64,000 nt of DNA from Liolophura sinensis (GCF_032854445.1 NC_088305.1:27492628-27556627); one strand, 5' to 3'. Counted from the stretch's first letter, positions 45,564-59,538 are shown. The notes: a model not told the origin generated them from the sequence alone. Numbers and translations: made by a program.

Positions 45564-46637
45564 GCTCACAGGAGTCCCCACATTTGCAACATAAATCTAT
45601 CACACAGCACTCTGTACTCTTTTGTACTCTTCACAAAGATAACACTAGTCTCTATGCATACAAATGAACACAGTCACCACCTGAAGTCAATCTATAGCCA
45701 TAGTCATCCCTGTGTACATCACGACTTATACAATTAAAGGGGCTGATTTTCTGCCCATACATCGAATGCTCAGCTCTTCTACAATAACTGTTCCCCCCCC
45801 CCCTACCCCTTCATAAATATGTCTGAACCTTTTGTACCATACAAAGCTACCACAATACACTTAAATACAGTACACAGCAGACACTTGAACCCTTTACAAA
45901 TTGCCAATCACGTAAAAATTTGCCGGCCTTACTTATATTTCAGATGCTATTAATACCACTACACCATGTCTAATACTCACGCATTGTCACTGTATAAACA
46001 ACCCAGGAGAGAGCTGTGCTCCTCTACACCACTTAATACACATCTGTCTATCCTGTAAGAGTTCAGGCAGGCTAGGCCATATATCACACATGTAGACCCC
46101 TTTAAACGCCTCTAAGACATTCAGTGGCAGTAATTTAGTCCATTGTGACCACCCAAAAGGTAGAAACAGAGCCAGGCTATCTCAGGGTGTCCATGAAGCC
46201 TGGGTGGAGCTAACACAAAGCACCCACCAGTGACCTCTATAAGTTTTACTGTAAGACTGGGTCAGTGTATAAGGCTAGCTCTAAGAGACTCCTTGTCATC
46301 CTTGTCACCCATACCACCCACCACACCTTCTGGGTCCAGTTGCGTCACAGTATCCCTAGTTTAAACAGTAGTTCAAAACATTCTACATCCGGCTCTCTAT
46401 GTCCTTAACTTCACTGCCCATAAGGTTTGAGGAAGAGAAAGCGGAACGAGCCAAGCACGGTGAGGTAGACCATACTCAGCTATGGCTACATGTAACCCAG
46501 ATTTGATGATTGCCTATAGCTGTCACTTGGTGGTTCCACATGAATGTTTACTGCCTGGCTGCCTTCCTCGTTGATTTACAAGCATCTGGCAGGGAAACAA
46601 ACTTATTTAACAATTAAGAGCCAGGTAACAACTAATG

Positions 46638-46682
46638 TACCTCCTCCCCCCTCCCCCCCTAAACCCCCTTCCCTCCCCATGG
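46638..46682 (+). repeat. C-rich tract (G-quadruplex potential on minus strand)
   Basis: Runs of 6 and 7 C with flanking 5-C and 4-C runs (CCTCCCCCCTCCCCCCC then AAACCCCC). Confidence 0.7.
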
Positions 46683-47596
46683 TCATGATCCCCTCAGGGC
46701 ACTTTCTTAATTCACTTTCTTGTTAACAGCACTTTGACGCAAGTGTATACTCCTAAAGTACACTGAGATATATATATATAGCACATCAATAGATTTTGTT
46801 GACAGGCAATTCACGACATTTTGTGCTGCCATCATTACAGTTACTTAAAAATTTTTCTCTTGGTTATAATTGTATATTCTTATATCCTGGGAGGATTTAA
46901 TTTTTATAGCCCATATATAAATTCATTTGCTGTTTCTAAATTTGCCAATTCATGTAAATTTTTGCCAATTCATTAATATTTTGTCAATTTATGAATATTT
47001 GCACCAATTTTCTTTCCATTTAATACAATAACAAATCATGAAATAAAAAAAAAGGCTAAAAAAAAAAATCATTCAATTTTATTATCATGAATGTATTAAT
47101 TGTAAAATTCCCTATTTTTTATGAAGTGAAATAAAAATCAAATGAAATCAAAATACATCACACATGTGTGTAGGTGTTTATATTGTACTGGTAGTATTCA
47201 GTAATAATATAAAATACATGTATTACTGAGTTCAATAAATTAGTGGTTATGTCTCTGTATAGCTGTAAATCGGTGCAAAGAGATAATTAAAACTGCTCAT
47301 AACATTATTTAAGTTATATTTTGCCACTTTTTTCATTTCCTTTCTGTTTCCATAGATTTACAGCCATACTGGGACAGTCACTAATTAATTATACTCTGTA
47401 ATTATCCCTTACTTTTATCATATACATATATACTGTATACTTCTCATTTAATGATTATAAAGATGTAAAACTGCTGTATACAAAAACGAAAGAACACCAC
47501 AACATAAACATGAAGTATCTCAAGCTTTCACACATGGTGGTCCTAAACGCTGAATAACTGAACAAACAATTTAATTAATTAGCAACACTGTTTTAC

Positions 47597-47597
<1 letters not shown>

Positions 47598-47643
<46 letters not shown>
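47598..47643. repeat. AT microsatellite, about 23 repeats
   Basis: Uninterrupted TA/AT dinucleotides, the longest in the window. Confidence 0.95.
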
Positions 47644-47647
<4 letters not shown>

Positions 47648-48323
47648 TTATTTTCTGAGGGTGACAAATGATGAACATTTAGTCTGTCAGTTACAAAACT
47701 GTTCTTCCCAGAGGCCCTCAGAGGCTTTTTGTTTTACTATCTAAAACAGTATTTCCATATATGTATGAATAATAGGTTTTAAACCCCTCATGGTATCCAA
47801 ATTTTAAAAGTTACATGTAGCTTTAATTATATATCACTAATTCACTGCAATGTTATATCTACTAGATTTATCACTTAATATTTCTCTACACGTGACAAAG
47901 GGACAATCTCTACACATGCATCAAAATAAAACCTTTTACGTTTTTAAATATAATTCCTTTTTTTATGATTTTTGGAGAATTAGGTAAAAATACTGAACGC
48001 AGCATGACCTATTTTGAGGCACTACAATTTGAAACTAACATAAACATATTTTAAAATGAACCCAAGGATGACATATTTAAATCTTAGTGAAACATTAAGA
48101 AAAAAAATAAAACAAAATCAACACACAAAAAACATAAATTTACAGTTTTCCCATTGTATATCTAACCAATATTACACTAATTTTCATCATAAATTGTTTA
48201 GGAGCACTGGTACTTTTTAATAAGCAGGAAACTATAATGATTAAAGAGCAGATTGACAGATCAATTTATTTATTAAATCTACAAAAGCTTTGCTTTTGGA
48301 AATATCTAATGTTATCAAAATGA

Positions 48324-48576
48324 TTTATTTATTTATTTATTTGATTGGTGTTTTACGCCGTACTCAAGAATATTTCACTCATACGACGGCAGCCAGCATT
48401 ATGGTGGGTGGAAACCGGGCACAGCCCGGGGGAAACCCACGACCATCCGCAGGTTGCTGACAAACCTTCCCACGTACGGCCGGAAAGGAAGCCAGCATGA
48501 GCTGGACTTGAACTCACAGCAACCGCATTGGTGAGAGGCTCCTGGGTCATTACGCTGCGCTAGCGCACTAACCGAC
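48324..48576 (-). mobile_element. Recent SINE with perfect 12-bp target-site duplication
   Basis: Best-conserved core in the window (ACGCCGTACTCAAGAATATT, CATCCGCAGGTTGCTGAC, GTACGGCCGGAAAGGAAGCC). TTATCAAAATGA is repeated exactly at 48312-48323 and 48577-48588. The head stops at the GTCGGTTAGTGCGC position, so it was truncated by about 17 bp on insertion. Confidence 0.96.
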
Positions 48577-49914
48577 TTATCAAAATGACAATAACCACAA
48601 AAGTTAATGGAACAAAGTTATTGTTGAAATATGCATTTCAAGGAGAGTGCAGAAAAATATCACTGTTAGAAGTAATTATTCCTTACTCTAATCTGTCAAC
48701 TGTATCCTGGAATTAAGAACTAATTACAGTGTAATATTAAGGGCACAGGTTTGAATGTTAAACATTAAAAAAAAAGAAAATTTTCGAATGAGCAATTTAT
48801 TCAAAGATTAATCATTGTTCACTGATGGCTGAAATGACCCAGGGGGAGACAATAAGATGCCAGTATAAAAACAATCCAACTCGAACAAACCCCTAAACTT
48901 TTTAGAGAGTGTTAAAGTATGAGAATGCTTGTGGAGAAGTCCCAGTATATTTAAAATTGATTTACCTCACTCCATCTAACTTTCAGATTCAACGTGTATA
49001 AAAGTTTTTAGAACCAACAACAAGCGAACTTGTCACTTCAATTAATTAAGCTATGTACATTTAACAAGGAGTGACCTGTACTTCACTGAACTGCAACCTA
49101 AGTTAGTCATAAATAATTAGATGTTTATGACAAACAACCTGTGATAATCTTCTGAAACTTATCTACCTGCTCAAACTTATGATCCGATAAATCAAACAGA
49201 TTAAAATCATTACGCATCTTCCCGCCTTTCCACTGACTGGTCAGATCTGTTTTTTACCTTTCACCAAACACCCTGCTTACGAACACGACATTATTAACCA
49301 ATGAGATCGCTGACTGTCGACACAACAAAGGAGAAAGATGTTTATCAATGAACTCCTCTATTCAATGAGAAAGTTCTGCATACTAATGAGATGTGAGGCC
49401 AAAAGTCGTGGACCACAAATCAACCATGAACACAGCCACAAGCCTAAGCCCTTGAGCTAATTAACCTGTCTGTGTGACATCATACAATGACTGTGGGTAT
49501 TTCAATCAAAAACATTACGCTGCCCTCACATAACAAGAGGAAGCATATATGTCACTCGTCGTCATATGACTGAAGAATTGTTAAATATGACGACAAACCC
49601 CAAAGCAGCATACATTTGTCACTTTAGACATTCAAATAATACATAGCCTTGGGGTGGGCTAAAGGATTTCTCTTTTCTCTAAATTGTAAATTATAAAGGG
49701 ACTTTAATGTGACAACATACACGAACATGTTAGCCCTGACTTCGTACAATACCCGGAAACAAAGCTCTCACAGGTGGTGGGCCTTAATTAATGAGCAAAT
49801 ATTATATTTTATCATTTCTATTTTTCATTACATTTTGCAAGGATTTTTAAGCTCACATTTAAAAGCTGTTTTTTTTTAAACACCTTTTCTTTTTAATCAC
49901 CAAACTTCAGGTGA

Positions 49915-49976
49915 AATATCGCCATGATAAGGCTGAAATATTGCCGATGTGGCTTTAAGCCATAATCATTCATTCA
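49915..49976 (+). mobile_element. 3' tail of a second SINE-like family, copy 2
   Basis: ATATCGCCATGATAAGGC, GAAATATTGCCGATGTGGC and CATAATCATTCATTC; partner of 35252-35314. Confidence 0.65.
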
Positions 49977-50986
49977 AGTTCAGTTAGACCCTGAGTGATA
50001 CTTCAGTTAGCAATTTTCCCCTGACCTACTTAACTGTTACAAACTGTATCAAAACTACCCTTAATTTGTTGCAGATAAATAAATACCTTCACTCAGAGGA
50101 AATGACCATTTTTTCTGAAAACAGTGAGGCATTAAAACATCTAAATTCTAAGGAGGGCTTTACAGATCACACTAACTCTGACGTCACAGGAAGCTTTCCA
50201 ACTCTAACCACAACACCGAATGTTGGAATAACTCTTTTTACCCATGAGTGAAGGATTACTAAAATAAATTTCCAAAAATTCCATCCTTGTGGTGAACATC
50301 AGGAAAAAAGGTGATGTGACGTCAGAGTTCCTCACTACCGTCTATATGGTCCATAAAGCCTAACACAGTTTTCAAATAATTTAATGCTTTTCAACACTCT
50401 CAAAAAAGTCTGAAAAAATAAATGACAGTATTTTTTCGCATAGTTTTCAGTTGTCTATACGATGACCTTTACTTTGTATTATATTCTGTATTGTTTACAT
50501 GGGCAATCCATGAGTGAACAGTGCACTGTGGACTGCATGCATAAAGGATGCAATCAAATCCATAAACAATCAAGAAATTGACTTTCAGTAAAACAATAAT
50601 TTGAGAAATGTGCCAGTGGTTGAACTGTATCAACATAGCGTGTATAAATTTAACCCTAACACAAGAAACCCTTAAGTATATATGTATGCTTTGGGTTTTT
50701 TCACTCATATCAGAATGGGGAATCATTTATATATGGTTGTACATATAATGTGTCATGTTGTAGCAGGGTGACTCCATGCTGTCAAAATGCAGACATGACA
50801 CCACACCCAGAAACATTATACTGACACCAGGCCAACCAATCCATTTTCCTTGTTCTAACCTCTCAGTGCTCTCAGTGTTCTAACCTCTCGTTCCACACGA
50901 GGCAGCAAAAAGTTCTATTTTTAAAGTTTTTGGTACATGTACGACCTGACCCGAGTTAAAGTTTAACCCTATAAGATTTATGCAGG

Positions 50987-52004
50987 TAAACACCCCCTTA
51001 AATAAGTACTATATGAGCATATCTAGAACATAACACCCCCTTAAATAAGTACTATATGAGCATATCTAGAACATAACACCCCCTTAAATAAGTACTATAT
51101 GAGCACATCTAGAACATAACACCCCCTTAAATAAGTACTATATGAGCCCATCTAGAACATAACACCCCCTTAAATAAGTACTATATGAGCACATCTAGAA
51201 CATAACACCCCCTTAAATAAGTACTATATGAGCCCATCTAGAACATAACACCCCCTTAAATAAGTACTATATGAGCATATCTAGAACATAACACCCCCTT
51301 ACATAAGTACTATATGAGCATATCTAGAACATAACACCCCCTTAAATAAGTACTATATGAGCCCATCTAGAACATAACACCCCCTTAAATAAGTACTATA
51401 TGAACCCATCTAGAACATAACACCCCCTTAAATAAGTACTATATGAGCACATCTAGAACATAACACCCCCTTACATAAGTACTATATGAGCCCATCCAGA
51501 ACATAACACCCCCTTAAATAAGTACTATATGAGCCCATCTAGAACGTAACACCCCCTTAAATAAGTACTATATGAGCCCATCTAGAACGTAACACCCCCT
51601 TAAATCAGTACTATATGAGTACATCTAGAACATAACACCCCCTTAAATAAGTACTATATGAGCACATCTAGAACATAACGCCCCCTTAAATAAGTACTAT
51701 ATGAGCACATCTAGAACATAACACCCCCTTAAATAAGTACTATACGAGCCCATCTAGAACATAACACCCCCTTAAATCAGTACTATATGAGCCCATCCGG
51801 AACATAACACCCCCTTAAATCAGTACTATATGAGCCCATCTAGAACGTAACACCCCCTTAAATCAGTACTATATGAGTACATCTAGAACATAACACCCCC
51901 TTAAATAAGTACTATATGAGCCCATCTAGAACATAACACCCCCTTAAATAAGTACTATATGAGCCCATCCAGAACATAACACCCCCTTAAATAAGTACTA
52001 TATG
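50987..52004. repeat. 43-bp minisatellite (about 24 units)
   Basis: Unit contains ACACCCCCTTAAATAAGTAC, TATATGAG, a variable C[A/C][C/T]ATCTAG and AACATA. Units are nearly identical, with recurring variants (CATATC, CACATC, CCCATC; AAATCAG; AACGTAAC) in blocks, a sign of recent amplification or conversion. Confidence 0.97.
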
Positions 52005-52255
52005 AGACCACTTAAGTATTCAGTGTCAAGAGTACTTGGGAACACAAGACCACTTAAGTATTCAGCGCATCTAGAACATGAGACCAGTGCAGTACTCAGT
52101 GCATCTAGAACATAAGACCACTTCTGTACTCAGTGCATCTTGAACATAAGACCACTTCTGTACTCAGTGCATCTGAAACATGAGACCACTTAAGTATTTC
52201 TGAGTGTTAGGATCATAAGATTGCTTAAGTATTCTGTGAATCTAGAACATAAAAA
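52005..52255. repeat. Degenerate flank of the 43-bp array
   Basis: About six looser units of about 40 bp built on AGACCACTTAAGTATTCAGT and GCATCTAGAACATAAG. They share CATCTAGAACATAA with the main array, so probably older diverged units. Confidence 0.8.
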
Positions 52256-52667
52256 ACCTCCTAGGCACACCGATCTAGATAGATCATGAATTAACAACTT
52301 TAAAAAGTAAGTACGTGTATAGGCTAGCACATCTATGGAGAGAACACCAAAGATTTCTAAAGAATTTGTGGGATTACCATTTAACTGCCTAGCAGCTAAC
52401 AATAATATTTAATAAATCAATCAATTTCACGTTTAAGTCATTACTGTTCCCAAGTACACATGAACCTGGTTACGTGCATTAAAAAAAACATAGAAAATTC
52501 AAATCACCAAAAAAATCACCAAAAAAAATATGTAAAATACATATTTACATTTTGTAAGCATGAATGCTTGAGGTTTAACGTTGTACATGTACTTAATAAT
52601 TGTTCAGTCATATGATGAGGAGGAGTTTTAATTATGTGTATACATATATTTTGTGTTTTCTTGTGGC

Positions 52668-53051
52668 AGGGCGACGAAATTGTTTTGAAGCTGTCCCTTT
52701 TAATAGTGATGTTAAATCTTTGTATCTGCTCTACACGTATGTCCTTCGTATTGCATTCTGCATACCTAAGCCCTACCCTACCCCAGACCCGCCAGAGGGT
52801 CTGTAAACGCAACAAAATCAATATCAGACATGCATGATTATCAGGTGAGTAACTGCATATGAAAGTGCGACAGCTATTTTAGCCCAGTTACTATTCCTGT
52901 GCACAAAAGCTTTTCCTTTTCTCGAAACCGATCAATTTGTCGTTTTGTGGACGGAATTAAGCCCCGCTCTTTTAGCCCCGAGAACTTCTAGCAACTGGAA
53001 GAAAAGATTACTTGCTCAAAATATTTCACCTGGTGACTTTTTGTCGCCCTG
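52668..53051. mobile_element. Possible 384-bp nonautonomous DNA element with CAGGGCGAC ends
   Basis: CAGGGCGACGAAA at the left end and TTTTGTCGCCCTG at the right. The CAGGG terminus recalls hAT elements, but no 8-bp duplication is visible, so the class is not secure. Confidence 0.45.
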
Positions 53052-54792
53052 TTATATCAGGTGCGCTACCAAGCAGTACAGAAGTTTTAAATTTCTCTCA
53101 TAATAAGTCTAGGGCTTCAATTTACCTATATGTAACTGAAGACAGCAATAATAGTGCTTGACCACTGAGCTCACGTCTATTTCCTAATCTGTGATGGTCA
53201 TGCAGTTTTATAGGTAGCAAGAGTTTGCGTGTTAAACCAGCAACTTTTGACAAGCTACTAACAAACTTTCCTATGTGTAATGTACAGGCTTAATTCCCAC
53301 CATGTTATCCCCACGATGGCCAATGGTCACTAACTGTTACCAAGGGGTAATGAGAGGTAGGGGACAAAACAGAAATTACCAGCAACTTGCCAAATATTAG
53401 GGCTTACTCAAAAACACCAATGCATGGTGATCATAAAAATGATGTAAGTAAAAAATTTCTTCAGCATGTAAGGTGTTATATACACACACATGCAGCAAAA
53501 TGACATATAACCATAATTCTCCAGGAACTTGCCACGTGTTGTGGCTTGTTGAGGAACTCTGATGTCCTCCATTGATCTTGTAAATGAGGTTAAGTGAAGA
53601 GCATGGTGTTGTACACTGCAATGACACAAAAATTTAAGTCTATATATAACCACCTGAGTATCACCGACTATATACATCATCAACAAAAAATATAAAAAAC
53701 TGAAACTCACTTCATTAATTCAAATTTGCAATGTTTCTGACATGATAAATTAGAATCCTTACTGGTCTGGACATAAAGCTTACGTAAGCTTAGAACAACC
53801 TCATTTATGATCCACATCCTGCACTCGACTGTCAAAACAAATATAAATATAACCATTGGCCTTGCTTCTGACGCTGAAAAACCGTTGGATTTTCCTAAAG
53901 TGCATGCACAAATAACAATCTGTCACACATTTATAAAGCTCAGAGGGCTTTTTGGAAATGCTTTGAATCTGCACACATAAATAGCTGCAGGTTTGATAAT
54001 ATCAAATACTGATCTTTTACGTGATATACATGCCACGAATGTCTATGATCATGTACGCTGGCTGATGAGACAAAATAACTGACTGTAAAATCCTCTTTTT
54101 TAAGTTCATCAGTCATTAATAAAGGATAATTACCTCATCTGAGGTAACGAACTGTAAGTTGACCTTCATCGTGGGGTGCCTTGTGATCATCAGAGCTTCA
54201 GCAGATGCTATCATTAATCACTTACGTGTAATTACATACTAGCCCTGTTCTTGTATGCTCACTGGTGCTTGATTTTTGTTACTGTCGAGTTTCTCAATCT
54301 GAACAAGGGCAATATAGCAGTGCATATAATGGTGTTATTTATTAGGCAACACCAATTCTATTATGTGTTTTACTAGTGAACTGACCCTCAAATATCCCAA
54401 AATGTAATAACAGTAAAATTTTATTTAATCTTAATTTGGTATGATCATGTTAGTATGTTCCAACAGGAAATGTTCATTTCAAACCACTTGTGTCATTGTG
54501 CTTCATCTGTCTATGTGAAACTTCGATCAGTTCAATTAACACGCAGTATTTTTTAGATAAAACCCTTACCATTTACTTAAACACTGATTCTAACGCAAAA
54601 TACACTAAGTTTGCGATATTTAATATGTACACAGCGAATCAGTGAAGAAACATCCCCCTTTACATTGCTCAATGTCCTTATTATACTGGACCGCGGCAAT
54701 GATGATCGCAGAATATCACAAAAGCTACGCCTGATGTACCTCGTATAGGTGAGCCAACAACGAGGATTCTTCCAAAAAAGGTAATATTGCTG

Positions 54793-55013
54793 TAATTCTT
54801 CAACCTTTTCAAATGTTTACAAGGTGTTTATTCAAGCACATTCTGAAGGCACTATTCTGTGTTTGACTGATAAAATTATATTTTTTGTGAAGCCCAGGGA
54901 CCAGCCCATCCAGCAAATGTAGTTTTTGCAAAATTCTATGCAAAAATCAAATTAAAAATTTGCATAAATTCACTGAAAGTGGCTCTTTCGTATTGGAAAA
55001 GGTTGAGGAATTA
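54793..55013 (-). mobile_element. MITE family D, copy 3
   Basis: TAATTCTTCAACCTTTTC at the left and GAAAAGGTTGAGGAATTA at the right. The interior matches copy 1 in reverse (AAGGTGTTTATTCAAGCA, CACTATTCTGTGT, TGTGAAGCCCAGGGACC). Confidence 0.85.
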
Positions 55014-55892
55014 GGGTAAATGCTATGGTTATAGTGTAATAAACTTGAACCGCATCATACTGTGAAATACTCTTGAGCCTGTGCAGTACAAACACAGACA
55101 AACCCATAAATACCACTTATGTTTCAACATCACCCAATTAAAGTGACAAAATTTTGCTTTAACCATGATTTATTGTCATCCACCACCTTCTCCACTACCA
55201 ACACATTTTGCAAACACTTCCCCACAGCACAAAAAAGAAAACTTTCCAGGAGAATGATGAGTTTCAAAACGAGGTGACCAGGTTTTGGCAGGATTCCATT
55301 AGTAAACAGGGTAATAACCATAAATAAGAGCCAAAATTTACGCCCATGTTGATTGAATGGCACAGAAATCGTTCAAAAAGACATCATACATTTCTACTCG
55401 CGAGAAGAAGTTGTTCATGCTGGCAGCCAGAAAACAAAAACTGCAAGTCTTTAGCCCATCCAGAACCCAAAATGACACAAATGTGGAGACTTCATTCCAT
55501 CTCCAAGAGATAAAAGTAGGAAACGGTCTGGATTATTGCGAGCACTTGTGATGAAAATAAAAGACTTCTAAGGATGAAATGGGGAGAAATGATTTGATAT
55601 ACGTCTCATAAAACACAATCACATCTATCTTGATCACAACATCAGCCTTATCACTTCGTCATTCAAGAAGTAGAAGAAGGAATCAGTACAGGCTTTATTG
55701 TTCTTGGTTTCCACCAAAACATATATGCCAAAAAAAGTAAAAAAACTAAGATCTTGGCTCAGGACTGAAAGCTAGTGTAAACAATTAAACTTCCCCGAAG
55801 ATAGCTTAATTTTATAAAATTATTTTTGAACCTTTGTACGTCAGTTTCAAATTTAAAATAGTATACTGTATCATAGTTGTATACTAATACAC

Positions 55893-56931
55893 TTAAAGTG
55901 AACATAAAGTCAGCCCATAAAGAATAAGAATAAAGTAATATTCCAGAAATGTTCTAAAAATATTTTTAAAATTCTACACCACTTATTGACAAAGTAAATA
56001 GCAAACAATTATCAGTCCCTAAGAACTCATTTGGTGACTAAATTTTGCCATGTCATGGCAATATCTAGAGTGACGTCACAAAACCTAGGAGCTCTCTCGT
56101 ACCATTGGTATAAACAAAGTGACAATGAGGAAATACCAAGAAAAGCACCTGTTACCCAACCAAAGAGTGTCAGCTCTGTTCCCTGTTCAAGTGCTGATGT
56201 TTTTTTAGCTTGGTGCTCGATCAGGGCGATGATTGTGGACACAAGCGTCGTATTCTAGTGGCCCTGCTTGTCCTCGTCCTTCATGGGTGTAAGCATTTGG
56301 CCTAGCTGGCTGCACCAAAATCTGGGAATTTACCAAACACAGCCGGGCCTTCTGACTGATAACAAACCCTGTCATTCAGATTTTGGGAAGATATTTTCGT
56401 GATAAATCTGACTTTGCTAAGGAAAATAACGCAAAGTCGCTATATTTTTCTTCAAGAAATGACTCTCCCGAGGCGTTTTATTTGCCAGCTCACCCTGACA
56501 AGTTACTGCAGTATTTTGCCCAACATGTACGCATTGTGACAAGGGCAGCCGTTCTCAGTTCCCTATTCATAAATGTGTGGTTCAAAATGCATCAGTTTAA
56601 CACTTTGAGTAACCGCAAAATCCAATTTATTGCATTGATATCTGTCTATCCACTAAAAACCACACTGACAATCGAGAGCTGATAGGTTTTTTGACACGAC
56701 AGCCAATTATTATGCGACGCTTTCAATGCTCTTGATTGGCCAAGTTTATAAGGGCTTCTACAACATGGCTACTTGGAGTGAATTGTCCATCAGTGCCAAA
56801 TACCCAAAACTGAACTTCATCTTTCCGGCTTTCAAAACTTTATAGAACTTTTAACATATTTTTCAGTGATAACTATGTCCTATATCATTTTTTCTATATA
56901 CATAAAGTAACAGACTTTATGTTCACTTTAA
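55893..56931. mobile_element. 1.04-kb inverted-repeat element with TTAA ends
   Basis: TTAAAGTGAACATAAAGTC at 55893-55911 and its exact complement at 56913-56931. TTAA at both extremes fits a piggyBac-type target. The interior, richer in GC than its flanks, has ORFs of 71-99 codons on both strands but no recognisable transposase. Confidence 0.75.
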
Positions 56932-57810
56932 CCATTTCATAATTTTGCAATGATGTCATAGCTGCTCTGAGCCAATCATCAGCACACTCTTTAGTCACAT
57001 GACCATAGAGCAGTGGAGGGAAAAACAAACTGAATTTATTACCCAAGGTAAGGTACATGTAGGCCTTGAATAAGATTTTAGCATGAATAATGAAAAATAT
57101 AGCTTTTAGGTAAGAAGTTTTTATGGATACGTAATTAGAATGTGTCAAACCTTCAAATATGATAGCCGTAGTGCCCTGTAGAACTTTTATCTTTAGAAAT
57201 CAGCAAAAATCAGCATTTCATCCATTTAGTTCCATGTGATTCATTACCTACTGATTCTTCCCAAAAACCCAGAAAATCAAACCTATGAACTTACTTCAGA
57301 TACAATTTGAAAATGTAATTTATAAGATTTTTAAGATAAAAATGTGTTGTGGTACATATTTACTTCACAAAAATTATTAATAAAAATTACCAATAATTAA
57401 AGCTGAGGTTCCTTACAGCGATACTGGTGACCAAGCATCAAGGCCCAATTGAATGTCAAATAACAAAACACTATGACAGTAATGCACCGAACTAATCTGT
57501 TATGATCGGAAAAATTAAGCTTTGAAAACCATCTGCTTACTAAACAGATGTTAACACAAACAACGATGAATAGCTTTATTCAAATGCCAAAGTGCATAAA
57601 GAATGGACAATTCAACACAATCAACCTGCATGTACAAAATGTAACAGGCAACATGGAGAAAAAGCATGACAAAAATGAAAAGTAATCAACTGTGATTGAA
57701 CCCCACACTACCAGATATCATATACAATGCGTTTAGTGCTGAAAACCACCACAGCTTCTTGATCGAGTTAGGCTTTAGGGATCATCGCACCTGGTTAAGT
57801 ATGTACATTT

Positions 57811-58022
57811 CAGGTTGCTTGTCACATGGTACGCAATCACCCCCACTCTAGTGTTCCATCTGCTTTGCCTGGGCTCAGTTCAGTGTTGAGAGCTGACGAG
57901 GTCAGAGTGCATGCAGGTTGCTTGTCACATGGTACGCAATCACCCCCACTCTAGTGTTCCATCTGCTTTGCCTGGGTTCAGTTCAGTGTTGAGAGCTGAC
58001 GAGGTCAGAGTGCATGCAGGTG
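57811..58022. repeat. 103-bp tandem duplication (two copies)
   Basis: CAGGTTGCTTGTCACATGG at 57811 and 57914; the copies differ at about one base (GGGCTCAG against GGGTTCAG), so the duplication is recent. Confidence 0.95.
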
Positions 58023-58390
58023 ACAGGAAAAGTTAGGAGAACATAAAGATATGAAATTTTGTTATAAACAGTGAGAAGGAATAAGCTGTGTTTTGTGTTG
58101 TTTTATTTAACGAAAAAAAGGTCCTCAGTCCAAAGCCATGGCGAACGACATCCTAAAACCTGTCTCTTCCTTGTGAACATGTAACGTCTGGGCCTGAATA
58201 GAAACTGGAAACTACAATATTTCTTTAACAGTTGAATTCGGCCTAATGAGAATAACATGTCGTTTTTTTTTTTTATTGTCCTTACTCAAGATACATGTGT
58301 GAATTGATATTTTTCATAAATTTCCCCATGGCTTTGAATTTATATTGGTGATAGTACATATATAGTAATACACAGTTAACTCCAAACTCT

Positions 58391-58990
58391 ATGTTAAATG
58401 CACAGGCTTACATTTCTATTTCTGAAGTAGGGTGGTGTCATTTAAATATTTCTAGCAAGAAAACTATAGATCATATCTCAAATCTGTTGGCATGCACCAG
58501 AAACTACATGTCTTGGGCAACAATTTGGTGCAAGTTTCAGATTTGTAACTTTTGTAGTTCTCAAGTTACACTGAAATTACCTGACAGAAAAAAGTTTTTG
58601 ACCATATTTCAAAAAGTTACAAATTCAAAAGAAGACATGGGATCAGCATTGCCAAATTCACAAGACTACATGAAAACATTATCAAACTTAGACACTTTTA
58701 ATGATGTCATAAGTTCAACCAATGGCGAGCTTCCAAAGTTTTCAATGCATGTCCAAGATTTTTTTAAACTGGGATCACTCTACAAGTATATCAAATTTCA
58801 AAAAAATCCGTTTGTTGGTTCTTGAGAAGAAGATTTATAAAGGTTTTCATCAAAATCCAAGATGGCAGTCACGTCACATAAAGTTAAACAAAAAAGCCAA
58901 AATTTGCCTTGCAACCTTGTTCCTAAAATCACCAAATTTCAACAACATCCAATAAAAACTTTTCTTTTTACTACCCTTAAAGCTTTCAAA
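58391..58990 (+). repeat. Probable dispersed repeat with a spurious 144-codon ORF
   Basis: Phrases such as TTTGTAACTTTTGTAG, TTCTTGAGAAGAAGATTTAT and AAGATGGCAGTCACGTCACA look like an intermediate-copy invertebrate repeat rather than a gene. The ORF at 58391-58825 has no family resemblance. Confidence 0.35.
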
Positions 58991-59179
58991 AAGCTTTCAA
59001 AAAAACGTAAGGAAAATAATAAAAATCCGAACGATTTCAATAGGTGTCCCAGCACAGAGTACTTGGCCTCCTAATTAATCAGATAACATTCTTTCAATAC
59101 ATCAAAACTTGCACTGGTATATAGTGGCTGTATGCATACATGTATGTCAATGTGACAAGCTGATCCATACTCCTTTATA

Positions 59180-59538
59180 CAGCGCATGAGCTGATCTCTA
59201 CCTTTTCGCTTTACATCACTGCCACCAATTTTGTACACAAATCTTGAACAATGCTGAGGTCACTGGGGTCACGGTGATGAGGCAAGAAGTGATGTCAGAA
59301 AATTAAACAATCCATCTCAACTTTTGCCTCTAATAACACTTTATACACATGCATTCTCTTTATCTACAGAATGTACAACATGATTCTAACCAAAACCTGA
59401 AACAATTTTATTGATGAATGCTGACTAAATAGTTCCATAGGAGGAGACAAATCATGAGGCTAAGCCTAAATAAGCCTACGCGCTTGTCTATTGGTGGCAG
59501 TGATGTAAAGTGACAGGTAGAGATCGACACATGCGCTG
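59180..59538. mobile_element. 359-bp MITE with about 50-bp imperfect inverted ends
   Basis: CAGCGCATG, GATCTCTACCT and CTTTACATCACTGCCACCAA on the left; TTGGTGGCAGTGATGTAAAG, AGGTAGAGATC and CATGCGCTG on the right. The interior is AT-rich and noncoding. Target duplication not clear. Confidence 0.78.

Noticed and set aside
52668-53051. Firm hAT transposon call from CAGGG ends
   Set aside because: No 8-bp target duplication and only 13-bp inverted ends, so it is listed at low confidence without a class.
53777-53792. 16-bp perfect palindrome AAGCTTACGTAAGCTT as a regulatory site
   Set aside because: Isolated short palindrome in AT-rich DNA with no neighbouring gene to regulate.
58391-58825. 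144-codon plus-strand ORF
   Set aside because: Text resembles an intermediate-repeat sequence; no domain or plausible start context.
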